This document shows, piece by piece, positions 7,306 to 15,568 of a stretch of DNA of 64,000 nt (position 1 is its first letter; every line of letters begins with the position of its first letter). A program made the position numbers and the translations under genes. Origin of the DNA: Bacilli bacterium (GTDB lineage: Bacteria; Bacillota_I; Bacilli_A; RF39; UBA660). Location: assembly GCA_017511605.1 (NCBI GenBank), contig JAFWJL010000002.1, forward strand, positions 162,042 through 226,041, given 5' to 3'. Under the pieces are notes generated by a model. The model ran no database searches. It had not been told where the DNA came from and saw only the letters and a list, made by a program, of their open reading frames with translations.

Positions 7306-8304
7306 ATGAAAAAAAATAAAATAATTATGGGGATTAGTGCATTACTAGTAGTAACATTAATAGCTACAGGATGTGGAAAACAAATACCAGTAAAAAATGG
7401 TTCTAAAGTAGCAGTATCAATCAAAGGAGATAAATTTACCGCAACAGAGTACTATCAAGAAATAAAAAAATCTAATATTAGTAGATTAGTAGAAATGATT
7501 GATCATGGTATATTAGATAAAAAATATAAAAGTGATGAAGAAGAAAAGAATTATATAGACGACCAAATCAAACAAATTAAATCATATTATGGCGAAGACG
7601 ATGAAACATATAAAAAAGTAATTAAGCAATATTTTGGTGTTGATGATGAAGATGACTTAAAAGAAATGATTGCTCTAGAATATAAAAGAGAAAAAGCAAT
7701 TAATGAATACATAGAGAAAAATATCAAAGATGATGAAATAAAAAAATACTATGATGAAAATATTTTTGGAGAAATAAAAGCATCTCATATCTTAATTTCT
7801 ACAAATACAAAAGCTGATGCATCAGATGAAGAAAAACAAGAAGCAGAAAAGAAAGCTTTAGAAAAAGCTAAAAAAGTAATTAAGGAATTAAAGAGTGGTA
7901 AAAAATTCAAAGATCTTGCTAAAAAGTATTCAGATGATAAGGCAACTTCATCAAATGGTGGAGATTTAGGATATTTCCAATTAGGAGATATGGTTGTAGA
8001 CTTTAGTAATGCTGTTAAAGAATTAAAGAAAGGTGAATATACTAAAGAACCAGTAAAAACACAATATGGATATCACATAATTTTAAGAACTGGAGAAAAA
8101 GATAGAGCTAAGCTAGAAGATGTTAAAGATACCATTAAAGAAAAAATAAGAGAAAATAAACTAAATGAAGATAAAACACTATATTATGAAACATTAAAAG
8201 CAATCAGAGAAGAAAATAAAATCAAATGGAATGATGATGAATTAAAGAAAGCATATAATGAATATATGCAAGAATTAATAGAAAAAGTAAAAGAAAACAG
8301 TTAA
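7306..8304 (+). CDS. prsA: Foldase lipoprotein PrsA (parvulin peptidyl-prolyl isomerase)
   Basis: 332 residues. Signal peptide with lipobox LIATGC, lipidated Cys23. After an N-terminal chaperone region comes a parvulin domain at about residues 155-265: EIKASHILISTNT, KKYSDDKATSSNGGDLGYFQ and YGYHIILRTGEK, with the conserved His residues of the rotamase site. A helical C-terminal part follows, as in PrsA. It sits on the outer face of the membrane and folds secreted proteins and penicillin-binding proteins after Sec export. AGGAGG ribosome site; single gene between its promoter and a bidirectional terminator. Confidence 0.93.
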   Translation: MKKNKIIMGISALLVVTLIATGCGKQIPVKNGSKVAVSIKGDKFTATEYYQEIKKSNISRLVEMIDHGILDKKYKSDEEEKNYIDDQIKQIKSYYGEDDETYKKVIKQYFGVDDEDDLKEMIALEYKREKAINEYIEKNIKDDEIKKYYDENIFGEIKASHILISTNTKADASDEEKQEAEKKALEKAKKVIKELKSGKKFKDLAKKYSDDKATSSNGGDLGYFQLGDMVVDFSNAVKELKKGEYTKEPVKTQYGYHIILRTGEKDRAKLEDVKDTIKEKIRENKLNEDKTLYYETLKAIREENKIKWNDDELKKAYNEYMQELIEKVKENS

Positions 8305-8322
8305 TTAATTAACTGTTTTTTT
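8294..8322. terminator. Bidirectional terminator after prsA
   Basis: AAAACAGTTAATTAATTAAC-type palindrome with seven T; includes the stop codons of both converging genes. Confidence 0.75.
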
Positions 8323-9705
8323 ATATAAAATTAAATTATTATTTTCGTATAAAGTACTATATTCATCTTCATATCTTAAATAATTATAAATACTAGCTTT
8401 CTTATTAATTAATAAATAATCAAAATCATATTTATCAATAAGCTTCTTATAATCATTATTTAAATTAGCTATATCCAAATAATCTTTAAAATTATATTTA
8501 CCATATAAATCAGCTCTACCATCTATAAATACAGGTATATCATTATATATTAATTCTCCCCCATACTCATACATATTAAATAATCTATTGGGCTTTTCTT
8601 TTTTTATTATCCTAATTACTTCATCATTAAGATTTAACTTATTTGTAAGATTAACATATCTAAAATTATATATACTAACACCCAATATAAATATTATTAA
8701 AACACTTAATACACATATAGGTATCATAGATACTTTAATTTCCTTAACATAATCAAATATAATAAAACTCATTACTATAGGAGAATATAACCAAAAACGT
8801 ACACTTTTTATTCCTAAATAAGATACAAATAATAGTAATACAAAATCAATAAATTTAATCTTCTTAACACTAATCAACATAGTCATCACAATAAATAATA
8901 AATATATATAATAAACATAATGATACATAACACTTAATGTCGTAGGTTGCCACTCATTAATATTATTAATCATTGTAGTATCCAATATATTTTCATATGG
9001 ATATATAAACATCTTAAATCCATGAATATTTATACATATTCCAATCATACATAATATGGATACTAATAAATATCTATATATTTGTTTTTTACTTATTTTA
9101 TCTGATTCAATCTTTTTAAATTTAAAACTAACTAATCCACATATTAAAAATATAATACAAAATATATAGCTTAAATTACTACTACCACCATGCATATTAG
9201 ACCATAATATAGAAATAAGTGGTAAAAAATAAATCTTTTTAGAATCCCTATTGTTATATAAATCTAAACAAAGATAAACGGTCAAAGCTATAAATGAATA
9301 ACTAATCATATGAGGCCTAGCTTGTATAAAAGCTAATCCCATAGTCGCAAATAATACAAAGAAAAATAATGTATAAAATATGTTTTTAGAAAAACTATCT
9401 TTATTAAAAATAAATAATATAAATACTAATAAAAATATACTAGTTCCCACATACGCAATAGTATGGTAATTACCAAATATTATTTTATAAATATATAAGT
9501 ATATTTCAAATAGCCATTCATGACTCATCCAATACTTGCCTGAAACAAACCAAGAAAATATATCATGAGTAAGAACTCCATTCTTAAACATCTCACATCC
9601 TGCTTTTATATGCCAAAAATAATCTGTATCTAATACAAACCTAGATACTAAAAATATAGAAATACTGATAAGTAATAATATTATAAAAATCCTAGTCTTC
9701 TTCAT
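8305..9705 (-). CDS. Polytopic membrane protein, GT-C glycosyltransferase-like
   Basis: 466 residues with about ten hydrophobic helices. The first extracytoplasmic loop reads LDTDYFWHIKAGCEMFKNG, where the acidic pair followed by W/H and K resembles the first-loop catalytic Asp of GT-C lipid-linked-sugar glycosyltransferases, and the next loop has WMSHEWLFE. The soluble C-terminal 110 residues (PNRLFNMYEYGGELIYNDIPVFIDGRADLYG) form an alpha/beta end domain, which is also usual in this group. The start overlaps the recX stop by 14 nt in another frame, so the two are translated together. No donor or acceptor can be named. Confidence 0.6.
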   Translation of the reverse strand: MKKTRIFIILLLISISIFLVSRFVLDTDYFWHIKAGCEMFKNGVLTHDIFSWFVSGKYWMSHEWLFEIYLYIYKIIFGNYHTIAYVGTSIFLLVFILFIFNKDSFSKNIFYTLFFFVLFATMGLAFIQARPHMISYSFIALTVYLCLDLYNNRDSKKIYFLPLISILWSNMHGGSSNLSYIFCIIFLICGLVSFKFKKIESDKISKKQIYRYLLVSILCMIGICINIHGFKMFIYPYENILDTTMINNINEWQPTTLSVMYHYVYYIYLLFIVMTMLISVKKIKFIDFVLLLFVSYLGIKSVRFWLYSPIVMSFIIFDYVKEIKVSMIPICVLSVLIIFILGVSIYNFRYVNLTNKLNLNDEVIRIIKKEKPNRLFNMYEYGGELIYNDIPVFIDGRADLYGKYNFKDYLDIANLNNDYKKLIDKYDFDYLLINKKASIYNYLRYEDEYSTLYENNNLILYKKTVN

Positions 9706-10441
9706 AAACTAATCCCTTCAAATACATTTTCTCACGTATTTTATATTTTAATTCATCTCCACTATACTTTCTACTATACTTTTTATATAACTTATCATAT
9801 TCCTTTTTAGCAATATTTGAATCATTCTCAAACTCATAAGAACTAATCACACTATTTATTAAAGATATATCATATCCTAAATTTTTTAAATCATTATATA
9901 TTTTTTGTTTTAAGACAATTCCACCTCTAGAATGATTTGACTTAATACCTTTATCAATAAGTTTCTTAATTCTAACAGATTGTTCTTCCTCATCAAATAC
10001 TAATATCTCTTCATCTATTATATTAGAATCAACTTTCTTTTCATTTAATTCCCTAATTATTTTATAAGGGCCATTATTAGTAGTAATCATTTGATTATTA
10101 ATAAAACTCTTACAATAACTTCTATCATTCAAATATCCTTGTTCTAACAATTTAGAAATAGCTTTATCTATTAAATCTATAGGATATTCTTTCTTTATAA
10201 GAATACCTCTAAGTTCATATACACTTCTAAATCTATTCTTAATACTATTAAGAGCTACATAGTATACATCAATCTCTTGATTATATTTATCCATCTCTAT
10301 TATTAATTTTTCATCTATATCTTTTCTAATTAATAAATTATATTTTAAAATAACATCTTCATATAGTAATAATTCATGAGAATCATCTAAATATACTTTA
10401 TATCTACTATTAGCAAGTTTTTTATATTTAATAACTTTCAT
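9692..10441 (-). CDS. recX: RecX, regulator of RecA
   Basis: 249 residues from MKVIKYKKLANSRYKVYLDD; an upstream GTG is part of the GAGGTGAT ribosome site. The body consists of the tandem three-helix RecX repeats (VYYVALNSIKNRFRSVYELRGILIKK, YLNDRSYCKSFINNQ, GGIVLKQKIYNDLKNLGYD), close in length to Bacillus RecX (264). RecX binds the RecA filament and modulates its extension and strand exchange. recA itself lies 16 kb away here. Translationally coupled to the GT-C-like gene downstream. Confidence 0.85.
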   Translation of the reverse strand: MKVIKYKKLANSRYKVYLDDSHELLLYEDVILKYNLLIRKDIDEKLIIEMDKYNQEIDVYYVALNSIKNRFRSVYELRGILIKKEYPIDLIDKAISKLLEQGYLNDRSYCKSFINNQMITTNNGPYKIIRELNEKKVDSNIIDEEILVFDEEEQSVRIKKLIDKGIKSNHSRGGIVLKQKIYNDLKNLGYDISLINSVISSYEFENDSNIAKKEYDKLYKKYSRKYSGDELKYKIREKMYLKGLVYEED

Positions 10442-10470
10442 AATTATCACCTCTATAAAAATTATACCAT

Positions 10471-10499
10471 AAAAAAAGAAGCAATTAGCCTCTTTTTTT
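10471..10499 (-). terminator. Terminator of rpoZ
   Basis: AAAGAGGC / GCTTCTTT stem followed by seven T on the minus strand; the rpoZ stop lies in the loop. Confidence 0.75.
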
Positions 10500-10688
10500 A
10501 ACCTCGATTAAGCCTTCAGCGACCTCTTCAAGGGCCCTTCCTATATTCTTTTTAGAAGTATACTCAGATTCAGGCATTTGTAAAAATCCGTCTCTAGCAA
10601 TCTCTTTACTTCTTCTTGCTGCAATATGAACAAGTTCATATTTTGAGTCTACGACGTTAAGTAATTTATCAATAGATGGATAGATCAT
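10485..10688 (-). CDS. rpoZ: RNA polymerase omega subunit
   Basis: 67 residues from MIYPSIDKLLNVVDSKYELV; the frame stays open upstream but GGGAGTG lies before this ATG and the promoter sits in the upstream part. The conserved omega signature YELVHIAARRSKEIARDG is intact and the end ALEEVAEGLIEV is the usual second helix. Omega binds the beta-prime subunit and helps RNAP assembly and stability. In Bacillus rpoZ follows gmk; here it is a single-gene unit, with a terminator right after it. Confidence 0.92.
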   Translation of the reverse strand: MIYPSIDKLLNVVDSKYELVHIAARRSKEIARDGFLQMPESEYTSKKNIGRALEEVAEGLIEVKKRG

Positions 10689-10710
10689 TAATATCACACT
10701 CCCTATTATT

Positions 10711-10739
10711 AGAATACTAGGACTTAATGTAAATATCAA
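10711..10739 (-). promoter_or_regulatory. sigma-A promoter for rpoZ
   Basis: Minus strand TTGATA, 17 bp, TATTCT, about 22 nt before the rpoZ ATG. Confidence 0.55.
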
Positions 10740-10785
10740 GTCAATAGACATAACTTGACAAAAATATTTACAAATATATTGACAA

Positions 10786-11100
10786 CTATCTAAAATTACA
10801 GCAAGAACCACATTCTACATTACTACAAACATTCTCTTCAGAACATGTATATACTGGTCTGTAAGTATGTTTATAAATATGGTGATTAATTATTCTAGTA
10901 TGAATTGGGCATGTATGAGGAACCTCATGGACAAAAGTTCTATTAATAACTCTTTCTTGTACCCCATTGTTATTCATGGGCATAGTAGAATTATTATTCA
11001 TCATATTAATATCTACATCCATATCTTGATTAACATAGTTATTATCCCCATTAATACTAGATTCCATATTTATATTTTGAAAAAAATCTTGATTATACAT
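10786..11100 (-). CDS. CotD-like spore coat protein
   Basis: 104 residues. The N-terminal half is Asn/Met-rich and disordered (MNNNSTMPMNNNG). The C-terminal half holds the CotD signature VHEVPHTCPIHTRIINHHIYKHTYRP, with the HP.HTR.(I/V)NHH.(Y/F)KH pattern, then a cysteine cluster VCSNVECGSCCNFR suited to disulfide cross-linking. CotD is an inner-coat protein of Bacillus spores deposited late by the mother cell. The upstream DNA carries a sigma-K-like element. AGGAGG ribosome site. Stands alone between rpoZ and a regulatory pair. Confidence 0.82.
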   Translation of the reverse strand: MYNQDFFQNINMESSINGDNNYVNQDMDVDINMMNNNSTMPMNNNGVQERVINRTFVHEVPHTCPIHTRIINHHIYKHTYRPVYTCSEENVCSNVECGSCCNFR

Positions 11101-11115
11101 AAATACCTCCTAAAG

Positions 11116-11142
11116 TATTTTATGTAATAAGAATAAATATGA
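11116..11142 (-). promoter_or_regulatory. sigma-K-like promoter for the CotD-like gene
   Basis: Minus strand TC, 16 bp, CATAAAATA followed by CTTT. The -10 fits CATAnnnTA and the spacer (ATATTTATTC...) resembles that of the YjcZ promoter at 7217. Confidence 0.45.
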
Positions 11143-11146
11143 AACA

Positions 11147-11168
11147 AAAAACAGTCTATGACTGTTTT
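11147..11168 (-). terminator. Terminator of the Xre/DUF6442-like pair
   Basis: AAAACAGTC-TAT-GACTGTTTT hairpin at the 3' end of the small regulator gene. Confidence 0.7.
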
Positions 11169-11373
11169 AAAAATAAAATAGTTCCTCAAATTTCATATCT
11201 AATGCAACACAAAGTACATAAGCTAACTTTGCAGTAGGCTCATATTGACCAGTTTCTAAAGAACTTATCGTATTACGAGATACCCCTACCATATCAGCCA
11301 ATTCTTGTTGTGAAATATTTTTTTCTTTTCTTACTTCTTTTAGTTTGTTTTTTAATATTAATTCAGTTTTCAT
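11167..11373 (-). CDS. Xre-family transcriptional regulator (minimal HTH)
   Basis: 68 residues, essentially one Cro/C1-type helix-turn-helix: LKEVRKEKNISQQELADMVGVSRNTISSLETGQYEPTAKLAYVLCVALDMKFEELF. Such stand-alone proteins usually repress their own promoter and control a membrane partner. It directly follows the membrane-protein gene with a 1-nt gap, so the two are co-transcribed. A CCAAGT-TC-ACTTGG palindrome between promoter and first gene is the likely operator. Confidence 0.88.
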   Translation of the reverse strand: MKTELILKNKLKEVRKEKNISQQELADMVGVSRNTISSLETGQYEPTAKLAYVLCVALDMKFEELFYF

Positions 11374-11374
11374 A

Positions 11375-11695
11375 TTAGATTACCTTAAAATAACTTAATA
11401 CTAGCATTATTGTTAATAATCCCCAAACAACTGAAGTTGTGATGCTTAATCCTCTTTTATCTTTAATTTTAATTGCCTTATATCCATAAAGAATAGCATT
11501 ATACACTGTAATTACTGAATATAGTGCCGGATTAGATCCTTTTCCTGTAAATATTTCATAAGTGTAATAAATGAATGCAAGTATTAACATTGTTATTCCT
11601 GCATAGTTAGCTCCTTTTGTTTCAACTTGTAAAGCATATATATCTTTATTTTTATTTTCTTTTTTACTAGCTTCTAAAATTTCTTCTTTTTTCAT
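11375..11695 (-). CDS. Small membrane protein of the DUF6442-like type
   Basis: 106 residues: a charged N-terminal stretch (MKKEEILEASKKENKNKD) followed by three membrane helices at about 30-48, 58-72 and 84-104. This arrangement, with a minimal Xre regulator encoded immediately downstream, is common in Firmicutes and the membrane protein is usually annotated as DUF6442. Function unknown; the stable pairing suggests the membrane protein influences or is regulated by the small HTH protein. Confidence 0.7.
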   Translation of the reverse strand: MKKEEILEASKKENKNKDIYALQVETKGANYAGITMLILAFIYYTYEIFTGKGSNPALYSVITVYNAILYGYKAIKIKDKRGLSITTSVVWGLLTIMLVLSYFKVI

Positions 11696-11708
11696 AATTC
11701 TCTCCTTG

Positions 11709-11722
11709 CCAAGTTCACTTGG
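11709..11722. promoter_or_regulatory. Palindromic operator CCAAGTTCACTTGG
   Basis: Perfect 6-bp arms around TC, located between the -10 and the start of the Xre-linked membrane gene. Further ACTTG half-sites lie in the promoter spacer at 11738 and 11751, so a repressor dimer could cover the whole promoter. Confidence 0.6.
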
Positions 11723-11729
11723 TAAATAT

Positions 11730-11759
11730 AATATATCACTTGCAAAGCATACTTGTCAA
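11730..11759 (-). promoter_or_regulatory. sigma-A promoter of the Xre/DUF6442-like pair
   Basis: Minus strand TTGACA, 18 bp, TATATT, overlapped by ACTTG half-sites. Confidence 0.7.
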
Positions 11760-11769
11760 TACATAAAAT

Positions 11770-11797
11770 AAAAAAAGAAGATTAACTCTTCTTTAAA
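11770..11797 (-). terminator. Terminator of ffh
   Basis: AAAGAAGA / TCTTCTTT hairpin with a long T run on the minus strand; overlaps the ffh stop. Confidence 0.8.
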
Positions 11798-13100
11798 ATG
11801 GTAATTTCATATTTCCATTACTCATTTGTTTCATCATTTTCTTCATTTGTTCAAACTGAGTTAATAATTTATTTACTTCTTGTACTGAAGTTCCAGATCC
11901 TTGAGCTATACGAGTCTTTCTACTAGCCTTTATAATATCTGGATTTCTTCTTTCTTTAGGTGTCATTGATAAAACAATTGCTTCTATATGAGCCATTTGT
12001 TTAGGATCAATTTTTATATTATTAAGTCCCATCTTACTAGCACCAGGTACTAATTTTAATAAATTTTCAAGTGGTCCTAGTTTCTTCATTTGTTTCATAG
12101 TAGATAAGAAATCTTCTAAATCAAACTTACCTTCTTGCATTCTTTTAGCAGTCTTTTCAGCCTCTTTTTCATCTATACTTTCAGTAGCCTTTTCAACAAG
12201 AGAAATAATATCTCCCATTCCTAAAATTCTTCCAGCCATTCTTTCAGGATCAAATGAATCTAATCCATCAAGTTTTTCACTAACACCAATAAATTTAATA
12301 GGTACATTAGTTAAGTGACGAACTGATAAAGCTACACCACCTCTAGTATCTCCATCTAACTTAGTTAAGATAACACCAGTAAGATTTAATTGATCATTAA
12401 ATCCAGTAATTACATTAATTGCATCTTGACCCATCATAGAATCTATTACTAAAAGTGTTTCTTGTGGTTTTACTTCTTCAGTTATATTTTGTAACTCTTT
12501 CATTAATTCTTCATCTATATGTAGACGTCCTGCAGTATCTATTAATACATAGTCATATTTATTTTCTTTAGCATAATTAATTGCATTCTTAGCTATTTCA
12601 ACTGGATCTTTCTTTCCTTCTTCATATACTTCTATATTTAATTGCTTACCCAAAGTAATTAATTGGTCTATTGCAGCTGGACGATATACATCGCATGCAA
12701 CAAGTAATGGTTTTTTAGCATGTTTCTTTCTTAAGAAATTAGCTAGTTTTCCAATAGTAGTAGTTTTACCTGAACCTTGAAGACCTACTAACATAAGTAT
12801 TGCAGGACTACCACTCATATTTAAAGGAGCAGCTTCTCCTCCTAATAACTCTGTTAATTCATCTTTAACAATTTTAACAAATAAATCTCCAGGATTGATA
12901 GAAGAAGCAACTTCTTCACCTAAAGCTTTTTCTTTAACTGTATTAGTAAACTCTTTAACAACAGTATAGTTAACATCTGCCTCTAAAAGAGCTAATCTAA
13001 TCTCTCTCATCATATCTGAGATATTATCTTCTGTTATTTTTCCATAACCTTTAATTTTATGTATAGCATTTTGTAATCTATCACCTAATGTTTCAAACAT
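11793..13100 (-). CDS. ffh: Signal recognition particle protein Ffh (SRP54)
   Basis: 435 residues from MFETLGDRLQNAIHKI; an ATG codon three residues upstream is less well placed for the GGTGAT site. The NG GTPase domain shows GLQGSGKTTTIGKLA (G1), DTAGRLHIDEELM (G3) and TKLDGDTRGG (G4). The M domain, about 300-435, carries the RNA-binding SRIAQGSGTSVQEVN equivalent (KTRIAQGSGTSVQEVNKLL) and the Met-rich end EQMKKMMKQM. With 4.5S RNA it binds signal peptides on ribosomes and docks on FtsY. In Bacilli ylxM-ffh are adjacent; here a HerA-type ATPase gene lies between them, and ffh has its own promoter. Confidence 0.97.
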   Translation of the reverse strand: MFETLGDRLQNAIHKIKGYGKITEDNISDMMREIRLALLEADVNYTVVKEFTNTVKEKALGEEVASSINPGDLFVKIVKDELTELLGGEAAPLNMSGSPAILMLVGLQGSGKTTTIGKLANFLRKKHAKKPLLVACDVYRPAAIDQLITLGKQLNIEVYEEGKKDPVEIAKNAINYAKENKYDYVLIDTAGRLHIDEELMKELQNITEEVKPQETLLVIDSMMGQDAINVITGFNDQLNLTGVILTKLDGDTRGGVALSVRHLTNVPIKFIGVSEKLDGLDSFDPERMAGRILGMGDIISLVEKATESIDEKEAEKTAKRMQEGKFDLEDFLSTMKQMKKLGPLENLLKLVPGASKMGLNNIKIDPKQMAHIEAIVLSMTPKERRNPDIIKASRKTRIAQGSGTSVQEVNKLLTQFEQMKKMMKQMSNGNMKLPF

Positions 13101-13118
13101 ACATATCACCTAACACTT

Positions 13119-13146
13119 ATTATAACAAAAAACTATATTTAATCAA
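13119..13146 (-). promoter_or_regulatory. sigma-A promoter for ffh
   Basis: Minus strand TTGATT, 16 bp, TATAAT with extended TGT. Confidence 0.6.
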
Positions 13147-13148
13147 AG

Positions 13149-13173
13149 AAAAAATAGTGTTTCCACTATTTTA
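13149..13173 (-). terminator. Terminator of the HerA-like gene
   Basis: AAAATAGTG-GAAA-CACTATTTT hairpin with a T run; the stop codon is adjacent. Confidence 0.8.
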
Positions 13174-15198
13174 TTCATCATCAAAATTAGGTTCATCATC
13201 GTCATCATCTTCTATAACTAGTATAGGTGATGTATCAATACTTTGAGTTGGTACAGTTATTTCTCCTATACCGTCATTTTCTTTAGGTACATCTTTAACA
13301 ATAAATGAATCATCAAATTTTTCCGGAGTTTCTGCCTTTATTTGTGATGGTTCTATAACTGGCACCTCAGGTAATTCAACAACTGTATTATCAACTGGCT
13401 TCATAACTGGTTCACTTGTATGTGTACCAGTACCAGCACTACTATTAGTATCATTCCAAATCTTAGCAACATCACAGTTACCAGAAAGTGGTGCTGGATC
13501 AGGCATTTCCATCTTAATTATCAATGGTATCTTAAATCCCAAACCAAAGCCTAAACAAGTTCCAGATTGAAGTGCTTTTTGTTTTTCAACAATTTCATCT
13601 GTTATATTTGGAACCATCTTACGAATATATTCAACATCAATAGGATGGTTAATCTTAAATATTAAGAAGTTAGTACATTGAGAAATAACATTATCACTTA
13701 ACTCTACTGGTCTTTGAGTAATTATTCCTAAAATAACTCCATACTTTCTTCCCTCTTTAGCAATTCTTTCAAATATATTATATCCAAACAAGAATCTATC
13801 ATTATCACTTTGAATATACCTATGAGCTTCTTCAAGAACTATATGAAAAGGAATACTAGCACGTGTTTTTAATCCCTTAGAAAAATCAAATATTAATCTA
13901 GAATAAATCTTAGTTAATACTTTAGCAAACTCATCATCAATATCATTTAAATTAATATTAACAATTTGATATTTTCTTCCATCTTTAATTAATAATGAAG
14001 ATAAATATTTTTCAAGAGACATATACTCTTTAACATCAAAATACTTAGCATTTTCACCAGTAATTAAAGCATGTAATCTGACTCTTAAAGTAACTGAGTC
14101 ACCATAAGTTTGTTCATTCCTTAACCAACCTTCACTTATCAAAGTAAAGTTTAATGCTTTCTCCAACGTATCTAATGTATAATATACACCTGTTTTAGGT
14201 TCATAATTTTCAAACTCTTCTTTTATAAATGAATTAACATATTCCGTTAATAAAACACTTTCAGTAAAGTTTCCTGAATTATCTATTAAGAAACATTCTC
14301 TAAATTTTCGAACATATCCAATTCCTTGAACAGGAGCTTCTAAATTAAATTCTTTTGTAGAACAACTAGCTAATATACTAAATATTTCATTTCTCTTATT
14401 AGGAGCTGTTTCATTAGTATATAAAATAGTCATAATAGCTTTAGCTATTAAATAATTTTTATAATCTTCTGACTTAATATCATTTTGACTAAATACTAAA
14501 GCAAGTTTCAACATTCTTTCAATTATAGGTAATTGTGAATGACTAGTACATTGTAATAATAAAGCTAAATCATCTTTATTTAATAAATATACTGGTAATC
14601 TTAATTTTTCACCTAATCCATCAGTCTCATTAGTACTAATATATCTATAATTATACTTAGGATTAATACTATTTAAATTACTAAATGCATTATAGTATTC
14701 ACCTGATGAATCAAATATAAAAATATTAGCTTTATATGGATTTAGTTTTTCATCATGAAACATATTTTGAAATAATCTAGTAGTACCACAAGATTTACCA
14801 CTACCAGTATTACCAAAAATAGCAAAGTGATTACTAAAAAAACTATTAACATCTAAATATACTGGAAATCCATCATAGAAAGGACTTACCCCTAGATTCA
14901 TATATCCATCTGTATTACTACCTGTAATTAGAGGTATCTCACTCTTATCAATAATTCTTATTTTAGCATCCATGGAAGGTTTTCTAATAGTACCACCTAT
15001 TAATTTATCTCCAACAATCTCGCCTAAAAATCTCGCCTTTAAAAGTTTTCCATCTAAATCATCTACTTCAGCTAAAATCTTCTTAGTACCATCTTCAAAT
15101 ACTAAATGTAGATTCATTAAATTAACAGTAATTTCTTGATCTTCTTTTAACTTAACAGTACAAGAATCATCACTTATATATGTAATTCGATCAAACAT
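13171..15198 (-). CDS. HerA/DUF87-type DNA-translocating ATPase
   Basis: 675 residues. An N-terminal HAS-barrel-like region (about 1-110) precedes the ATPase core: Walker A GNTGSGKSCGTTRLFQNMF near residue 134, Walker B IPFHIVLEEAHRYIQ near 455, and the downstream ITQRPVELSDNVISQCTNF motif typical of HerA/FtsK-superfamily hexamers. The C-terminal 100 residues are a disordered acidic tail ending DDDDDEPNFDDE. HerA proteins pump DNA, often with NurA nuclease or, in defence systems, with Sir2 or other effectors. No NurA or effector gene is next to it; neighbours are ylxM and ffh. It has its own promoter with a palindrome at the start site. Confidence 0.85.
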   Translation of the reverse strand: MFDRITYISDDSCTVKLKEDQEITVNLMNLHLVFEDGTKKILAEVDDLDGKLLKARFLGEIVGDKLIGGTIRKPSMDAKIRIIDKSEIPLITGSNTDGYMNLGVSPFYDGFPVYLDVNSFFSNHFAIFGNTGSGKSCGTTRLFQNMFHDEKLNPYKANIFIFDSSGEYYNAFSNLNSINPKYNYRYISTNETDGLGEKLRLPVYLLNKDDLALLLQCTSHSQLPIIERMLKLALVFSQNDIKSEDYKNYLIAKAIMTILYTNETAPNKRNEIFSILASCSTKEFNLEAPVQGIGYVRKFRECFLIDNSGNFTESVLLTEYVNSFIKEEFENYEPKTGVYYTLDTLEKALNFTLISEGWLRNEQTYGDSVTLRVRLHALITGENAKYFDVKEYMSLEKYLSSLLIKDGRKYQIVNINLNDIDDEFAKVLTKIYSRLIFDFSKGLKTRASIPFHIVLEEAHRYIQSDNDRFLFGYNIFERIAKEGRKYGVILGIITQRPVELSDNVISQCTNFLIFKINHPIDVEYIRKMVPNITDEIVEKQKALQSGTCLGFGLGFKIPLIIKMEMPDPAPLSGNCDVAKIWNDTNSSAGTGTHTSEPVMKPVDNTVVELPEVPVIEPSQIKAETPEKFDDSFIVKDVPKENDGIGEITVPTQSIDTSPILVIEDDDDDEPNFDDE

Positions 15199-15222
15199 AC
15201 TATCCCCTCTTCACACTTTCCT

Positions 15223-15236
15223 ATTCTATATAGAAT
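15223..15236. promoter_or_regulatory. 14-bp perfect palindrome at the HerA-like gene start site
   Basis: ATTCTATATAGAAT is self-complementary and overlaps the downstream edge of the -10 element, a position where a bound protein would block transcription. Confidence 0.45.
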
Positions 15237-15263
15237 TATACTAATAAATAAAGTATTTATCAA
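15235..15263 (-). promoter_or_regulatory. sigma-A promoter for the HerA-like gene
   Basis: Minus strand TTGATA, 17 bp, TATAAT: near-consensus. Confidence 0.75.
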
Positions 15264-15290
15264 GAAAAAAAGAACTAAATTAAGTTCTCT
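15264..15290 (-). terminator. Terminator of the ftsY-ylxM operon
   Basis: AGAACT-TAATTT-AGTTCT type hairpin with a long T run on the minus strand; the ylxM stop TAG lies inside. Confidence 0.7.
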
Positions 15291-15568
15291 ATTCTTTCTT
15301 TTAATTTTTCATCTTCTATATGAGAAGATATCTTTAATAATTCATTTCTTTTTTCATATAATTTTAACTTAGATTCATATTCATCTAATTTCTCACAAAC
15401 TATATGAACTTGTTTAAATGTAGCATTACGACTAATATCATAATCTTCTGCCATTTCAGAAAAACTCATATTATTAAAATAATAATCTTCAAAGTATTTT
15501 CTTTGTTTATCAGTTAACAAATTACCATATAAATCATATAACTCATTATAGTAAACATAATCTTCCAT
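15275..15568 (-). CDS. ylxM: YlxM, HTH accessory protein of the SRP pathway
   Basis: 97 residues of the YlxM/sigma-70 region-4-like family: LYDLYGNLLTDKQRKYFEDYYFNNMSFSEMAEDYDISRNATFKQVHIVCEKL. YlxM binds scRNA/Ffh and stimulates the Ffh-FtsY GTPases in streptococci; it may also act as a regulator. Its stop and the HerA-like gene are separated by a terminator. The ATG overlaps the TAA of the membrane-protein gene upstream (TAATG), so translation is coupled. The location between ftsY and ffh matches its role in the family. Confidence 0.9.
   Translation of the reverse strand: MEDYVYYNELYDLYGNLLTDKQRKYFEDYYFNNMSFSEMAEDYDISRNATFKQVHIVCEKLDEYESKLKLYEKRNELLKISSHIEDEKLKERIENLI

Noticed and set aside
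10867..11127. Plus-strand frame opposite the CotD-like gene
   Set aside because: Ile/His/Asn-rich mirror of the coat gene; the minus frame has the family motif and ribosome site.
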